NCBI GenBank assembly: GCA_003818285.1
Contig: RPRB01000013.1
Location: 1 to 54,927, forward strand
Source: Myxococcaceae bacterium
Lineage (GTDB): Bacteria; Myxococcota; Myxococcia; Myxococcales; Myxococcaceae
Reading direction: 5' to 3'
Length of the DNA: 54,927 nt
Shown here: positions 9,085 through 16,839 of the stretch, piece by piece
How positions within the stretch are numbered: the first letter of the stretch is position 1
Layout: each line of letters opens with the position of its first letter
Position numbers and translations under genes: made by a program
The notes under the pieces: generated by a model
Told to the model about the DNA's origin: nothing
Databases searched by the model: none
What the model saw: the letters and a program-made list of their open reading frames with translations, nothing else

Positions 9085-9179
9085 CAGCAATCGGTGACGC
9101 AATCCGGCGTTGGCCCCGTATCTGAAGAGCAACGTTCGCCTGGCCGTCGGTGTTGGGCGTCGCCAGGGAGGAGCGGGAC

Positions 9180-9818
9180 TTGGACTTTCGCCACAACCAT
9201 CGCACCAAGCAGGAGTTCGAGGGGCTGGTGCTGGCCCACCTGGACCCGCTGTACTCGGCGGCGCTCCGGCTGACCAAGAACGACCGGGACGCCGAGGACC
9301 TCGTGCAGGACACCTGCATGCGGGCCTACCGCTTCTTCGACAAGTTCGAGCGCGGCACCAACATCAAGGCCTGGCTCTTCAAGATCCTCACCAACACCTT
9401 CATCAACCGGTACCGCCGCAAGGTGAAGGAGCGGAACGTCACCGAGGGCTCCGAGCGGGAGGCCGTCCACGAGGCCTTCATCAGCCGGGACGCGAGTGAT
9501 TACGCCGCCAACCCCGAGCAGTACATGTTCGACCGTCTGCTCTCGGACGACGTGCTCCGGGCCATCGACGGGCTGCCCATCGACTTCCGTCTGGTGGTCA
9601 TCCTCGCCGACCTGCAGGAGTTCTCCTACAAGGAGATCGCCGAGATCCTCGACGTCCCCGTCGGAACGGTGATGAGCCGGCTGTTCCGGGGGCGAAAGGC
9701 GCTCCAGAAGTCTCTTCGGGATTACGCCGCCGGTCAGGGTGTTGTCCCCGCGGAGACACCCGAGGCCCCAGAGGCCCCGGTCGACCTGGGCGCGTACCGC
9801 CGTCGCCGTACGGGCTGA
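9180..9818 (+). CDS. rpoE1: ECF RNA polymerase sigma factor, RpoE1-like
   Basis: 212 residues with sigma region 2 ([20 protein letters not shown], then [13 protein letters not shown] and [20 protein letters not shown]) and region 4 ([20 protein letters not shown], then [17 protein letters not shown]). It closely resembles what I recall of Myxococcus xanthus RpoE1, a sigma factor affecting motility and development. A TTG at 9180 with AGGGAGGAG at 9165-9173 gives a protein starting at the conserved (L/M)DFRHNHRTK; the GTG at 9150 is in frame but has no ribosome binding site. It is followed by an anti-sigma gene and frzS on the same strand, which supports the motility link. Confidence 0.9.
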   Translation: MDFRHNHRTKQEFEGLVLAHLDPLYSAALRLTKNDRDAEDLVQDTCMRAYRFFDKFERGTNIKAWLFKILTNTFINRYRRKVKERNVTEGSEREAVHEAFISRDASDYAANPEQYMFDRLLSDDVLRAIDGLPIDFRLVVILADLQEFSYKEIAEILDVPVGTVMSRLFRGRKALQKSLRDYAAGQGVVPAETPEAPEAPVDLGAYRRRRTG

Positions 9819-9879
9819 CGGGCTCTTCCAGGTCGTCCGCTGGCCAGATCGGGGATTCCCGGGCTAGACATTTGCCCGA

Positions 9880-9891
9880 GCCCCGCGGGGC
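9880..9891 (+). promoter_or_regulatory. Perfect GC palindrome just upstream of the anti-sigma start codon
   Basis: GCCCCGCGGGGC (9880-9891) is a perfect 12-nt palindrome ending 6 nt before the ATG of the anti-sigma gene, in the place of a Shine-Dalgarno, which is absent. In mRNA it could form a short hairpin that limits initiation. This role is an inference. Confidence 0.3.
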
Positions 9892-9897
9892 CGCCCA

Positions 9898-10770
9898 ATG
9901 AATTGCATCGACCTCGACCCGCTCATCTATCCATACCTGGACGGCGAGCTCGACGAGACGGAGCGCAGGCACCTGGAGGGCCACGTGGCGGCCTGCGTCG
10001 GTTGCCGGGGACGGCTGTCACGCGAGGCCGCCTTCCAGGGCGCCCTGCGCCGCAGCGCCCAGCTCCGTACCCGGGCCCCCGCCCCGGAGGCCCTCCGGGC
10101 CATGCTCCGCGCCGGGATCCGCCGGGAGAGCCGCCGCGTCCAGATGCTGTCCTGGGCCCGCTGGGGAAGCCTCGCGCTCGCGGCCGCGGCGGCGGGCGTG
10201 GTCTATCTCGAGCAGCGGCCCGGCCACCGGGAACAGCTCCTCGAGGATGCCGCGCTCCGTTACCAGCGGCGGCTCCCCTACGAGCTCACCACCGCCAGCC
10301 GCGCCGACGTCGAGCGCTGGTTCGGCGACCAGATGAGCACCCGCGTCGCCCTGCCCCACGTTCCGGGAGCGACCATTGCCGGAGCGCGCCTGTCGAACCT
10401 GCGCGAGCACGAGGCGGCCTACGTCGTCTACCAGCTGCCGTCCCAGCAGCGCGGCGAGGATCGCCGGCTGGGGCTCTTCGTCGTCGAGGACGCGGAGCGC
10501 GAGATTCCGTCGGTCGCGGCGTGGCCGCAGGTGGGCGTGCGCAACGTGCGCGGCGTCAGCATCGCCAGCTGGCGCTCGGGTGGTCTGGTGTACGAGCTGG
10601 TCTCGGACATGGACGAGGCGGACCTGCGCCGCACGCTCCGGGAGATCGACCCCACCGCTCCGGCGCCCCCTCCGCCGGAGGCGGTCCCATCGCCACGGCA
10701 GCGGCCGATGCTTCCCATCCCTCCCCGGAACCCGACCCTCGAGCTGATTCCAGCGGGCTTCCAGAACTGA
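9898..10770 (+). CDS. Membrane-anchored zinc-binding anti-sigma factor
   Basis: 290 residues. The N-terminal ZAS domain has Cys3-X25-His29-X3-Cys33-X2-Cys36, the zinc-binding pattern of anti-ECF-sigma factors, so it should bind and hold the sigma factor encoded 79 bp upstream. One membrane segment lies at residues ~84-104 (WGSLALAAAAAGVVYLE). Residues 105-~250 would be periplasmic, with a strand-rich domain (AAYVVYQLPSQQ, LVYELVSDMDEADL) that may sense the signal, and the C terminus is a Pro-rich tail. In this gene pair the sensor is therefore probably the extracytoplasmic half of this protein. Confidence 0.85.
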   Translation: MNCIDLDPLIYPYLDGELDETERRHLEGHVAACVGCRGRLSREAAFQGALRRSAQLRTRAPAPEALRAMLRAGIRRESRRVQMLSWARWGSLALAAAAAGVVYLEQRPGHREQLLEDAALRYQRRLPYELTTASRADVERWFGDQMSTRVALPHVPGATIAGARLSNLREHEAAYVVYQLPSQQRGEDRRLGLFVVEDAEREIPSVAAWPQVGVRNVRGVSIASWRSGGLVYELVSDMDEADLRRTLREIDPTAPAPPPPEAVPSPRQRPMLPIPPRNPTLELIPAGFQN

Positions 10771-10773
10771 AGT

Positions 10774-10803
10774 TTGCCCAGCGTGGGTGCGTGGCCTTAG
10801 CCT
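10774..10803 (+). promoter_or_regulatory. Possible frzS promoter
   Basis: TTGCCC (10774-10779), an 18-nt spacer and TAGCCT (10798-10803) precede the frzS GTG by 9 nt. The transcript would be leaderless or nearly so, in line with the missing Shine-Dalgarno. The hexamers match only part of the sigma-70 consensus. Confidence 0.25.
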
Positions 10804-10812
10804 TTTGGCCTC

Positions 10813-12234
10813 GTGCCCACCCACGTCCTGATTGTCGAGGGAGACACCTCCCTCTCGAGCCGTCTCCGTTCGGCACTCCAGCAGCGCGGGCACACCGTCG
10901 AGGAGACGACCGACGGGCGCAGCGTGCTGGACCTGCTGCGGCGCCGGCCGCCCGGCGTGGTGCTGCTCGCGGTGGAGCTGCCCGGCGGCCAGAACGGTTA
11001 TCTCCTCGCCGGAAAGCTCAAGAAGGACGACGCCCTCAAGTCGATTCCGGTCATCATCGTGGGCAACCCCGAGGGCTTCGAGGCCCACGCCCGGCTGAAG
11101 AACCGGGCGGACGAGTACCTCCCCAAGCCGCTGGACATCCCCCGCGCCCTGTCCGCGGTCGCCCGGCTCTCCGGCTCCTCGGAGGAGACGCCCCTGGTGC
11201 TGGAGGAGGAGGCGACGGTCAGCGGCGATCCGGACCTGGACCTCATCGACGCGGCGTTCGATGACGCGCCGTCCCCGCCCCCACCCGCGGCCGCCCGGCA
11301 GCCGGCCACTCGTGCCGCGACGCCTGCCGAGGAGGACTTCTCGGGGCTGACCTCCGACGAGGAAGGCCCGACGGTGGTGCAGTTCAGCCGCGCCACCCAC
11401 GCCGCGGAAGCGCCGCCGGCCACGGTCCCCGCCCAGGAATCCGACGAGCTCGTGCTCGCCCCCGGGGACCTCTCCGCCGCCGAGGACGAACAGGCCCGGG
11501 CGTTCGCCGCCGAGGTCCAGGCGGCGCAGGAGGAGCTCGGCGGCGAGGCGGGCGAAGCGTCGAGCGCGACGGGCGAGACCGACGAGCTGCTCCGGCTGCG
11601 CTCGGAGCTTCACGCCGCCGAGCAGCTGGTGGGAGACCTGCGGGACCAGCATGCCCAGTCCGAGCAGCGCGAGCTGGAGCTCAAGGCCGAGCTCGGCCGC
11701 CGCGACGGACAGCTGAAGGCCCTTCAGGCCCGGCTGGACCAGGCGGTCCAGGAGCGGCGGCGGCTGGAGCAGGCGCTCCAGGGCGGCGGGCAGCCAGAGG
11801 CCGACGAGGCCCGTCGCGCGCTGGAGGAGCAGCTGGCGGCCGCGCAGCGGGATCTGGAGCTCAACCGCGCCCACGCCGAGGGGGCCGAGCGCCAGGCCCA
11901 GGACATGCGCGAGCGTGCGGAGGTGGCCGAGTCCGAGCTGGCGCGGCTCCGTGAGCAGCCCCCGCCGGCGGCGACCCCCGAGGAGCTGGAGTCCCTCCAC
12001 GCGCGCGTGGCCGAGCTCGAGGACGACGGCCGGAAAAACCGCGAGCGTGTCACCCGGCTCTACGCCCGCCTCAAGGCGGAGGAGCGGGCCCGGGAGAAGG
12101 CCCTGAAGGCGGTCAACGTGGCCAGCCAGCTCCTCGCCGAAGCTCCCACCGCCGGGCCCGAGTCGGGCGGAGCGTCGCTCGAGGCCGTCCCGGGCGAGCC
12201 CGAGGCCGGGACCGACGAGCCCGCGGTCGCCTGA
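10813..12234 (+). CDS. frzS: FrzS-like social motility protein: pseudo-receiver plus coiled coil
   Basis: 473 residues. Residues 1-~120 are a CheY-like fold very similar to my recollection of M. xanthus FrzS (THVLIVEGDTSLSSRLRSAL; GQNGYLLAGKLKKDDALK). The phosphoacceptor position is Ala53 (LLAVELPG) instead of Asp, and the switch Thr/Ser position is Gly84, while Lys105 is kept; phosphorylation is thus very unlikely. An acidic linker follows, then a long Glu/Ala/Leu/Gln/Arg coiled coil (~190-450). FrzS moves between cell poles and controls type IV pilus-driven motility. The gene lies 42 bp after the anti-sigma gene and starts at a GTG. It ends in a short Gly/Glu/Pro tail. Confidence 0.88.
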   Translation: MPTHVLIVEGDTSLSSRLRSALQQRGHTVEETTDGRSVLDLLRRRPPGVVLLAVELPGGQNGYLLAGKLKKDDALKSIPVIIVGNPEGFEAHARLKNRADEYLPKPLDIPRALSAVARLSGSSEETPLVLEEEATVSGDPDLDLIDAAFDDAPSPPPPAAARQPATRAATPAEEDFSGLTSDEEGPTVVQFSRATHAAEAPPATVPAQESDELVLAPGDLSAAEDEQARAFAAEVQAAQEELGGEAGEASSATGETDELLRLRSELHAAEQLVGDLRDQHAQSEQRELELKAELGRRDGQLKALQARLDQAVQERRRLEQALQGGGQPEADEARRALEEQLAAAQRDLELNRAHAEGAERQAQDMRERAEVAESELARLREQPPPAATPEELESLHARVAELEDDGRKNRERVTRLYARLKAEERAREKALKAVNVASQLLAEAPTAGPESGGASLEAVPGEPEAGTDEPAVA

Positions 12235-12280
12235 GTCCGTCCCGCCTGACGACGGGAACCGCTCCGAGCGCCTGCAGCGG

Positions 12281-13360
12281 TCACTTCTCCTCCTTCTTCG
12301 GCGCGTTCTTCTTGTCGAGCATCTTCCGGGCCATCAGCTGCACGCCGGAGGGGACGTTCTTGTTCTTCGTCAGCTCCTTCACCTCCGACTCGCGAAGCTG
12401 GGCCAGGAACTTCATCGCCACCGGGAGCGGCACCTTCGGGTTCTTGGTCAGCGCCACCTTCACCCGGTAGTCCTTCAGCCATTCCCGGTTGTTGTAGACC
12501 ACGCGCAGCACGTCGTCCTGGGCGGCGCGGTTGTTGGCCACCGCCAGCACCTCGCCGTCGGTGATCTTCGGGCTGCGGATGACCGCCACCGCCACCAGCT
12601 TGTTGCTGTCGCGGAGGAGATAGCTCCGGGCCTCCTTGTTGCCCTTGGTGGCCAGCTTGATCTTCTCCGCGATGCTCATCTTCATGACCCGTTGAGCGAG
12701 GGTGAGCCGCTTCCCCTCCTCCATGGGCGGAGCGTTCTCGTCCGCCAGCTCCCCGTACTCCGCGATGATCTCGTCGGCGGTGGGGCCGAGATCGGGCGGC
12801 GCCTCCGCCGCCTCGGGCCCGAAGATGCGCACCCGCGCCTGCCGCATCTGCGGAACGTCGGCCAGGAGCAGGCCGGAGCGGACGGAGAAGTCGCATACCC
12901 CGTCGATCAGCGCCGGGCCGCAGCGCGGGTTGAGGCACAGCTGTCGAACGATGTCCTCGTGCCGGAGCAGGCGGAGCTGGTTCTGGGCGATGATCTCCGC
13001 CGTCCGCATCCCGCAGTGCGAGGCGGCGCGCGCCAGGGCGTCGTCGGGCGTGGACGCGTTGAGGACCAGCATCTCGGCGTAGACGTCCAGCTCCGCCATC
13101 CGGTCCAGGAACCAGCCCAGCACCGGCGGCTCCACCTCCTCGTCGCGAAGCGCCGAGCTGAGGATGCGGTCCGGGAGCTTGCTCGCCGACTCCGCCGCGG
13201 TGGTGCGGACCTTCTCGTCCGCGTCGGCGGTGAGGAGGAACAGGGCGGTGATCATGTCCGGCGGCGGCAGCGGGACCAGCGCCTTGGCGGCCATCATCCG
13301 CATGGGGACGGGCGAGCCGGGATCCACGTGCTTCCTGAGGGTCGGGGAGAGCTCAAACAT
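12281..13360 (-). CDS. HEAT/armadillo-like helical repeat protein
   Basis: 359 residues, almost entirely helical, with repeated helix pairs that read like HEAT units: [38 protein letters not shown] and [20 protein letters not shown] among them. The middle is acidic ([20 protein letters not shown]) and the C terminus is Lys-rich ([10 protein letters not shown]). No enzyme motif, signal peptide or membrane segment is seen. ATG 13360 lies inside the last codons of coaX (8-bp overlap), so it is co-translated with coaX; longer upstream starts would run further into coaX. A scaffold or adaptor role is typical of such folds, but no partner can be named. Confidence 0.75.
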   Translation of the reverse strand: MFELSPTLRKHVDPGSPVPMRMMAAKALVPLPPPDMITALFLLTADADEKVRTTAAESASKLPDRILSSALRDEEVEPPVLGWFLDRMAELDVYAEMLVLNASTPDDALARAASHCGMRTAEIIAQNQLRLLRHEDIVRQLCLNPRCGPALIDGVCDFSVRSGLLLADVPQMRQARVRIFGPEAAEAPPDLGPTADEIIAEYGELADENAPPMEEGKRLTLAQRVMKMSIAEKIKLATKGNKEARSYLLRDSNKLVAVAVIRSPKITDGEVLAVANNRAAQDDVLRVVYNNREWLKDYRVKVALTKNPKVPLPVAMKFLAQLRESEVKELTKNKNVPSGVQLMARKMLDKKNAPKKEEK

Positions 13361-14126
13361 GGCCGTGGTTGCGCTCGTGGATGATGCGCAGCCCCTCCAG
13401 GGTGAGGAACTCGTCCACCTCCTGGATGCAGCGCGACTCGCCGGCGATGAGGCTCGCCAGGCCGCCGGTGGCGACCACCCGGACCGGGAATCCCAGCTCA
13501 CGGGTCATCCGCTCGCAGATGCCGTCCACCATGCCCACGTAGCCATAGACCAGTCCGGATTGCATCGAGTGCACGGTGTTCTTCCCCAGCACCGCGGGCG
13601 GACGGGCGAACTCGACGCGCGGGAGCTTGGCGGCGTTCTGAAACAGCGCCTCCATGGAGATCGTGACCCCGGGGCAGATGCTGCCGCCGAGGTACTCCCC
13701 CTTCGGGTTGACGGCGTCGAAGGTGGTCGCGGTTCCGAAGTCCACGACGATGAGCCCGCCCCGGTGCTTCTCGTACGCCGCCACGGCGTTCACCACCCGG
13801 TCGGCGCCCACCTCCCGCGGGTTGTCGTAGAGGATGGGCATCCCGGTCTTCACTCCCGGCCCCACGAAGAGCGGCGCCAAGGAGAAGTAGCGCTTGCTCA
13901 TCTGCTCCAGGGAGAACTGCATCGGGGGCACGACGCTGGAGACGGCGACCGCCTTGATGCCCTCGGCGGCGATGCCCGCCCACTGGAGGACCTGGCGGAT
14001 CCATAGCCCGTACTCGTCCGCGGTGCGGCGGGCCTCGGTGGCCAGCCGCCAGTGGTCGATCAGCTTCGGTCCGTCGAAGACCCCGAGGACAGTGTTGGTG
14101 TTTCCGACGTCGATGGTGAGGAGCAT
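13353..14126 (-). CDS. coaX: Type III pantothenate kinase
   Basis: Phosphorylates pantothenate, the first step of coenzyme A synthesis. 257 residues, normal length. The ASKHA-fold motifs are clear: N-terminal phosphate loop [47 protein letters not shown] and [15 protein letters not shown], with TGGLA near the C terminus. It sits 46 bp downstream of birA on the same strand, a pairing frequent in bacteria and consistent with a cofactor operon birA-coaX. Confidence 0.96.
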   Translation of the reverse strand: MLLTIDVGNTNTVLGVFDGPKLIDHWRLATEARRTADEYGLWIRQVLQWAGIAAEGIKAVAVSSVVPPMQFSLEQMSKRYFSLAPLFVGPGVKTGMPILYDNPREVGADRVVNAVAAYEKHRGGLIVVDFGTATTFDAVNPKGEYLGGSICPGVTISMEALFQNAAKLPRVEFARPPAVLGKNTVHSMQSGLVYGYVGMVDGICERMTRELGFPVRVVATGGLASLIAGESRCIQEVDEFLTLEGLRIIHERNHGHV

Positions 14127-14172
14127 CGGGCCCTAAGAGGGCAGCGGTCGGGGGTCGGAGTCAAGCATCGCC

Positions 14173-15183
14173 CTAGGGCCGGAGGCGGGATCGGACCTGC
14201 TCCACGTCTCCGGCGAGGATCCGCTCCACGCCGTCCTCGGTACGGAGGAGGAGCGCTCCGTCCGTGTCGATGTCCTCGGCCACTCCCCGGAGCTCGCGCC
14301 GCTCCGCCTTGACCAGGACCTCCTGACCCAGCGTCGACGACAGCTCGCGCCAGCGCTCCCGCACCGGCTCGAAGCCCTCCTGCTCGTGGGTGTCCAGCCA
14401 CTGCTCGAGGCCCCCGAGCATCCGGGCAAGGAACGCCGCGCGGTTCACCCGGCGACCCAGCACGCGGGTCACGCTCGTCGCCACCTCGGCAATCTCGGGC
14501 GGAAAGTCCGAGGACGCCGCGTTCAGGTTCACCCCGATGCCCAGCACCACGAAGTGCACCCGGTCCGCCTCCGCGGAGAGCTCGGTCAGGATTCCGGCGA
14601 TCTTCTTCACCCCCGCCTGGAGGTCGTTGGGCCACTTGATGGTCGCCTTGACGCCCTCGCCCCGGAGCGTCTCGGCCACCGCGACCGCGGCGAGCAGGGT
14701 GAGCTCGGGCGCGCGCTGCGGCGGCAGCTCGGGCCGGAGGATCAGCGAGGTGTAGAGGTTCTTGCCCGGCGGCGAGGCCCAGGTGCGGCCACGCCGCCCG
14801 CGCCCCGCGGTCTGCGTCTCGGCCACCACCACCTCGCCGTGCTCGGCGCCCTCGGCGGCCAGGCGGAAGGCGTGCTCGCTCGTGCTCCCCAGCGAGTCGA
14901 AGGCGTGCACCGCGCGGCCCAGGTCATGCGTCTCCAGCAGCGGGAGGATCTCCAGCCCGGTCAGCCGGTCCGGGACCCGCACCAGCCGGTACCCGCGCGA
15001 GGGCACCGCCTCGATCGCGTAGCCCCGGTCGCGAAGCGCGTTCACCACCTTCCAGACCGCGGTGCGGGAGAGCCCGAGCTTCCCGGAGAGCGCCTCACCA
15101 GAGGCGAAGTCCGTGCCCGACTCGAGCAGCATCTCCAGCACGAGCTGAGCGTGGGTCGCGTCCTGGCGATCGAGGGGTACCAT
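14173..15183 (-). CDS. birA: Biotin-[acetyl-CoA-carboxylase] ligase with N-terminal HTH
   Basis: 336 residues. An N-terminal winged helix (residues ~12-70, LSGKLGLSRTAVWKVVNALR) is followed by the catalytic domain with AGRGRRGRTWASPPGKNLYT (biotinyl-AMP loop GRGRxGR), ATIKWPNDL and KKIAGILTE with the catalytic Lys, then the small C-terminal domain. It activates biotin and attaches it to carboxylases; with the HTH it could also repress biotin genes, but none lie in the window. The ATG at 15183 is the first good start. It heads the birA-coaX-HEAT unit. Confidence 0.95.
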   Translation of the reverse strand: MVPLDRQDATHAQLVLEMLLESGTDFASGEALSGKLGLSRTAVWKVVNALRDRGYAIEAVPSRGYRLVRVPDRLTGLEILPLLETHDLGRAVHAFDSLGSTSEHAFRLAAEGAEHGEVVVAETQTAGRGRRGRTWASPPGKNLYTSLILRPELPPQRAPELTLLAAVAVAETLRGEGVKATIKWPNDLQAGVKKIAGILTELSAEADRVHFVVLGIGVNLNAASSDFPPEIAEVATSVTRVLGRRVNRAAFLARMLGGLEQWLDTHEQEGFEPVRERWRELSSTLGQEVLVKAERRELRGVAEDIDTDGALLLRTEDGVERILAGDVEQVRSRLRP

Positions 15184-15251
15184 CGGTCCGGGCGTCGGCC
15201 GTGGAGTTTAACATCCCGGTGCCACAGCCCGGCGTTCCCGCGGGCCCTCGC

Positions 15252-15854
15252 TCACCGGAGCGGTGCGACCTCGAACGAGGTGAGGACGAGTTCCGCCGTG
15301 GGAGCGCTCCTCGCTCCGTCCTCCAGCGCCGTCCGCACCCGGACGATGCCCACGCCGGCGGCGAAGGTGACCCGGTTGACCAGGAGGCGGCCCGGCGTGC
15401 TCGGGTCGGCGATGGTCCGGCTCTCCACCTCGACGCAGTCCGGGAACTTCCCCGCCGGCGTCTCGCAAGGAGCGTGGACCGAGAGGACCCGGTAGTGCTC
15501 GGCGGACCCCGGAGCCACCACGCTGGTCCAGGTCGCACCCGTGGTGAGCGGTTCGTGGAGGAGGTAACGCACCTGGTCGCGGACGCCCTCACGGTCCACG
15601 CGGAGGGAGCGACCGTCCCGGTCCACGTAGCTGCCGTCCCGGAAGGCGACCACCTCCACCCGGCGGGTGGAGCGCTCGCCGAGGTAGGTCGCGTCGTAGG
15701 TCCAGCGGTTCCCCACCGCGAGGGGGAAGTAGCGAGCGGAGTCCGGCAGCCGACCGGCGGTGGCCGGCGCCGCCGGAGAGGCCCCCGGCGGCGCGGACTC
15801 GTGCGCACACCCGAGCAGCCCTGCCGCGAGCACCGCCCAGTGACGAAGGGTCAC
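15252..15854 (-). CDS. Putative lipoprotein of unknown function
   Basis: 200 residues. It begins with a lipoprotein signal peptide, MTLRHWAVLAAGLLGC, with lipobox LLGC at residues 13-16, so it should be anchored in the inner or outer membrane. The mature part is strand-rich (YFPLAVGNRWTYDATYLG; VEVESRTIADPSTPG) and resembles the secreted beta-sandwich proteins common in myxobacteria, whose function is unknown. Its GTG start overlaps the stop of the upstream HEAT-repeat lipoprotein (GTGA at 15851-15854), so the two are translationally coupled and may act together. Confidence 0.75.
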   Translation of the reverse strand: MTLRHWAVLAAGLLGCAHESAPPGASPAAPATAGRLPDSARYFPLAVGNRWTYDATYLGERSTRRVEVVAFRDGSYVDRDGRSLRVDREGVRDQVRYLLHEPLTTGATWTSVVAPGSAEHYRVLSVHAPCETPAGKFPDCVEVESRTIADPSTPGRLLVNRVTFAAGVGIVRVRTALEDGARSAPTAELVLTSFEVAPLR

Positions 15855-16777
15855 CGGGCGCTTCCCCCGGGAGCAAGGCTGGCATTCCGGGAGGGCCCGG
15901 GCGGTCCGCCCCGGTGGCCGTGCCGCCCCATCTCCTCCAGCGCCTGCCGGGCCGCGTCGCGCACCGCGGGCTGATCGTGCCCCTGTGACATCGTGTACAG
16001 GTAGGCCTGGGCCTCCTCCCCGCCGATGGCCCCCAGTGCGTAGACCAGCTCGCGCAAGAAGCCCGGGTCCTTGCCCCGGCTGATCTCGATGAGCTCCGGC
16101 ACCGCCTCGCGGGCCTGCAGCTCCACCAGCCCGCCGATGGCGCGGCGGACCTCCAGCGGATCGTCGCCGCGCAGCCGCTCCACCAGCGCAGGGATGGCGG
16201 CACGGTTCCGGCGGGAGACCAGCGCCGCCGCCGCGGCGTCACGGACCAGCGGGTCCGCGGCCCGGAGGTCCTTCACCAGCCGCGCGTCGTCGCGCTTCCG
16301 GGCGTCGAGGTGAACCCGCGCCTCCTTCACCAGACGGTCCAGCACCTGGTCCAGGGCCCGGCGAGCGGCCTCCTGACGACCCTCGAGCGCGTCGCCCTCC
16401 ACCGCCTGGGTCCGGCTGGCCTGGAGCGCGATGCGCTCCACCCCCTCCTCCGTGCTCCGGCGGATGCCGAGCGAGGCGGTCACCTCCTCCATCGCCGGCA
16501 GGCCGGAGGCGTTGGTCTGCTCCTGAACGGCGTCCACCTCCAGGGTGAGGCGGACCGCCCCCTCCTCGCCTCGGCTCCTGGAGTCGAGGAGCTTGAAGCC
16601 GCGGTCGGGCACGAGCCGCCTCGACAGCTCGCTCTGCAGCTGCGACGGGGTGAGGGCCAGGACCTGCGCCTCGGCCAGGGAGGCGGCGACCACCTCCACC
16701 CGCTCAACCGGATGCGGGGGCGGCTTGCACCCGGCGAGCAGGAGCAGCCCGGCAGCGACGGACGCGGTCCTCAACAC
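15851..16777 (-). CDS. HEAT-repeat lipoprotein
   Basis: About 308 residues from the GTG at 16777, with signal peptide VLRTASVAAGLLLLAGC and lipobox LAGC. Residues ~30-150 are a strand-rich domain; residues ~170-290 contain HEAT/PBS-lyase-type repeats such as DPLVRDAAAAALVSRRNRAA and DPLEVRRAIGGLVELQAREA. It is likely a periplasmic scaffold held in a membrane. A TTG at 16795 would add six residues; neither start has a clear ribosome binding site. TTACACT just upstream could be a -10 element giving a nearly leaderless mRNA. Overlaps the next lipoprotein gene by 4 bp. Confidence 0.78.
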   Translation of the reverse strand: MLRTASVAAGLLLLAGCKPPPHPVERVEVVAASLAEAQVLALTPSQLQSELSRRLVPDRGFKLLDSRSRGEEGAVRLTLEVDAVQEQTNASGLPAMEEVTASLGIRRSTEEGVERIALQASRTQAVEGDALEGRQEAARRALDQVLDRLVKEARVHLDARKRDDARLVKDLRAADPLVRDAAAAALVSRRNRAAIPALVERLRGDDPLEVRRAIGGLVELQAREAVPELIEISRGKDPGFLRELVYALGAIGGEEAQAYLYTMSQGHDQPAVRDAARQALEEMGRHGHRGGPPGPSRNASLAPGGSAR

Positions 16778-16839
16778 AGGCCCGGAGTGTAACAAGGCGA
16801 GCCCGCCTGCGGCTGCGCCGTCCGCTCTCGGTGGGCGGT

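Noticed and set aside
12239-12280. Weak stem-loops between frzS and the HEAT gene
   Set aside because: Stems are 4-5 bp with large loops and no T tract; typical of random GC-rich sequence.
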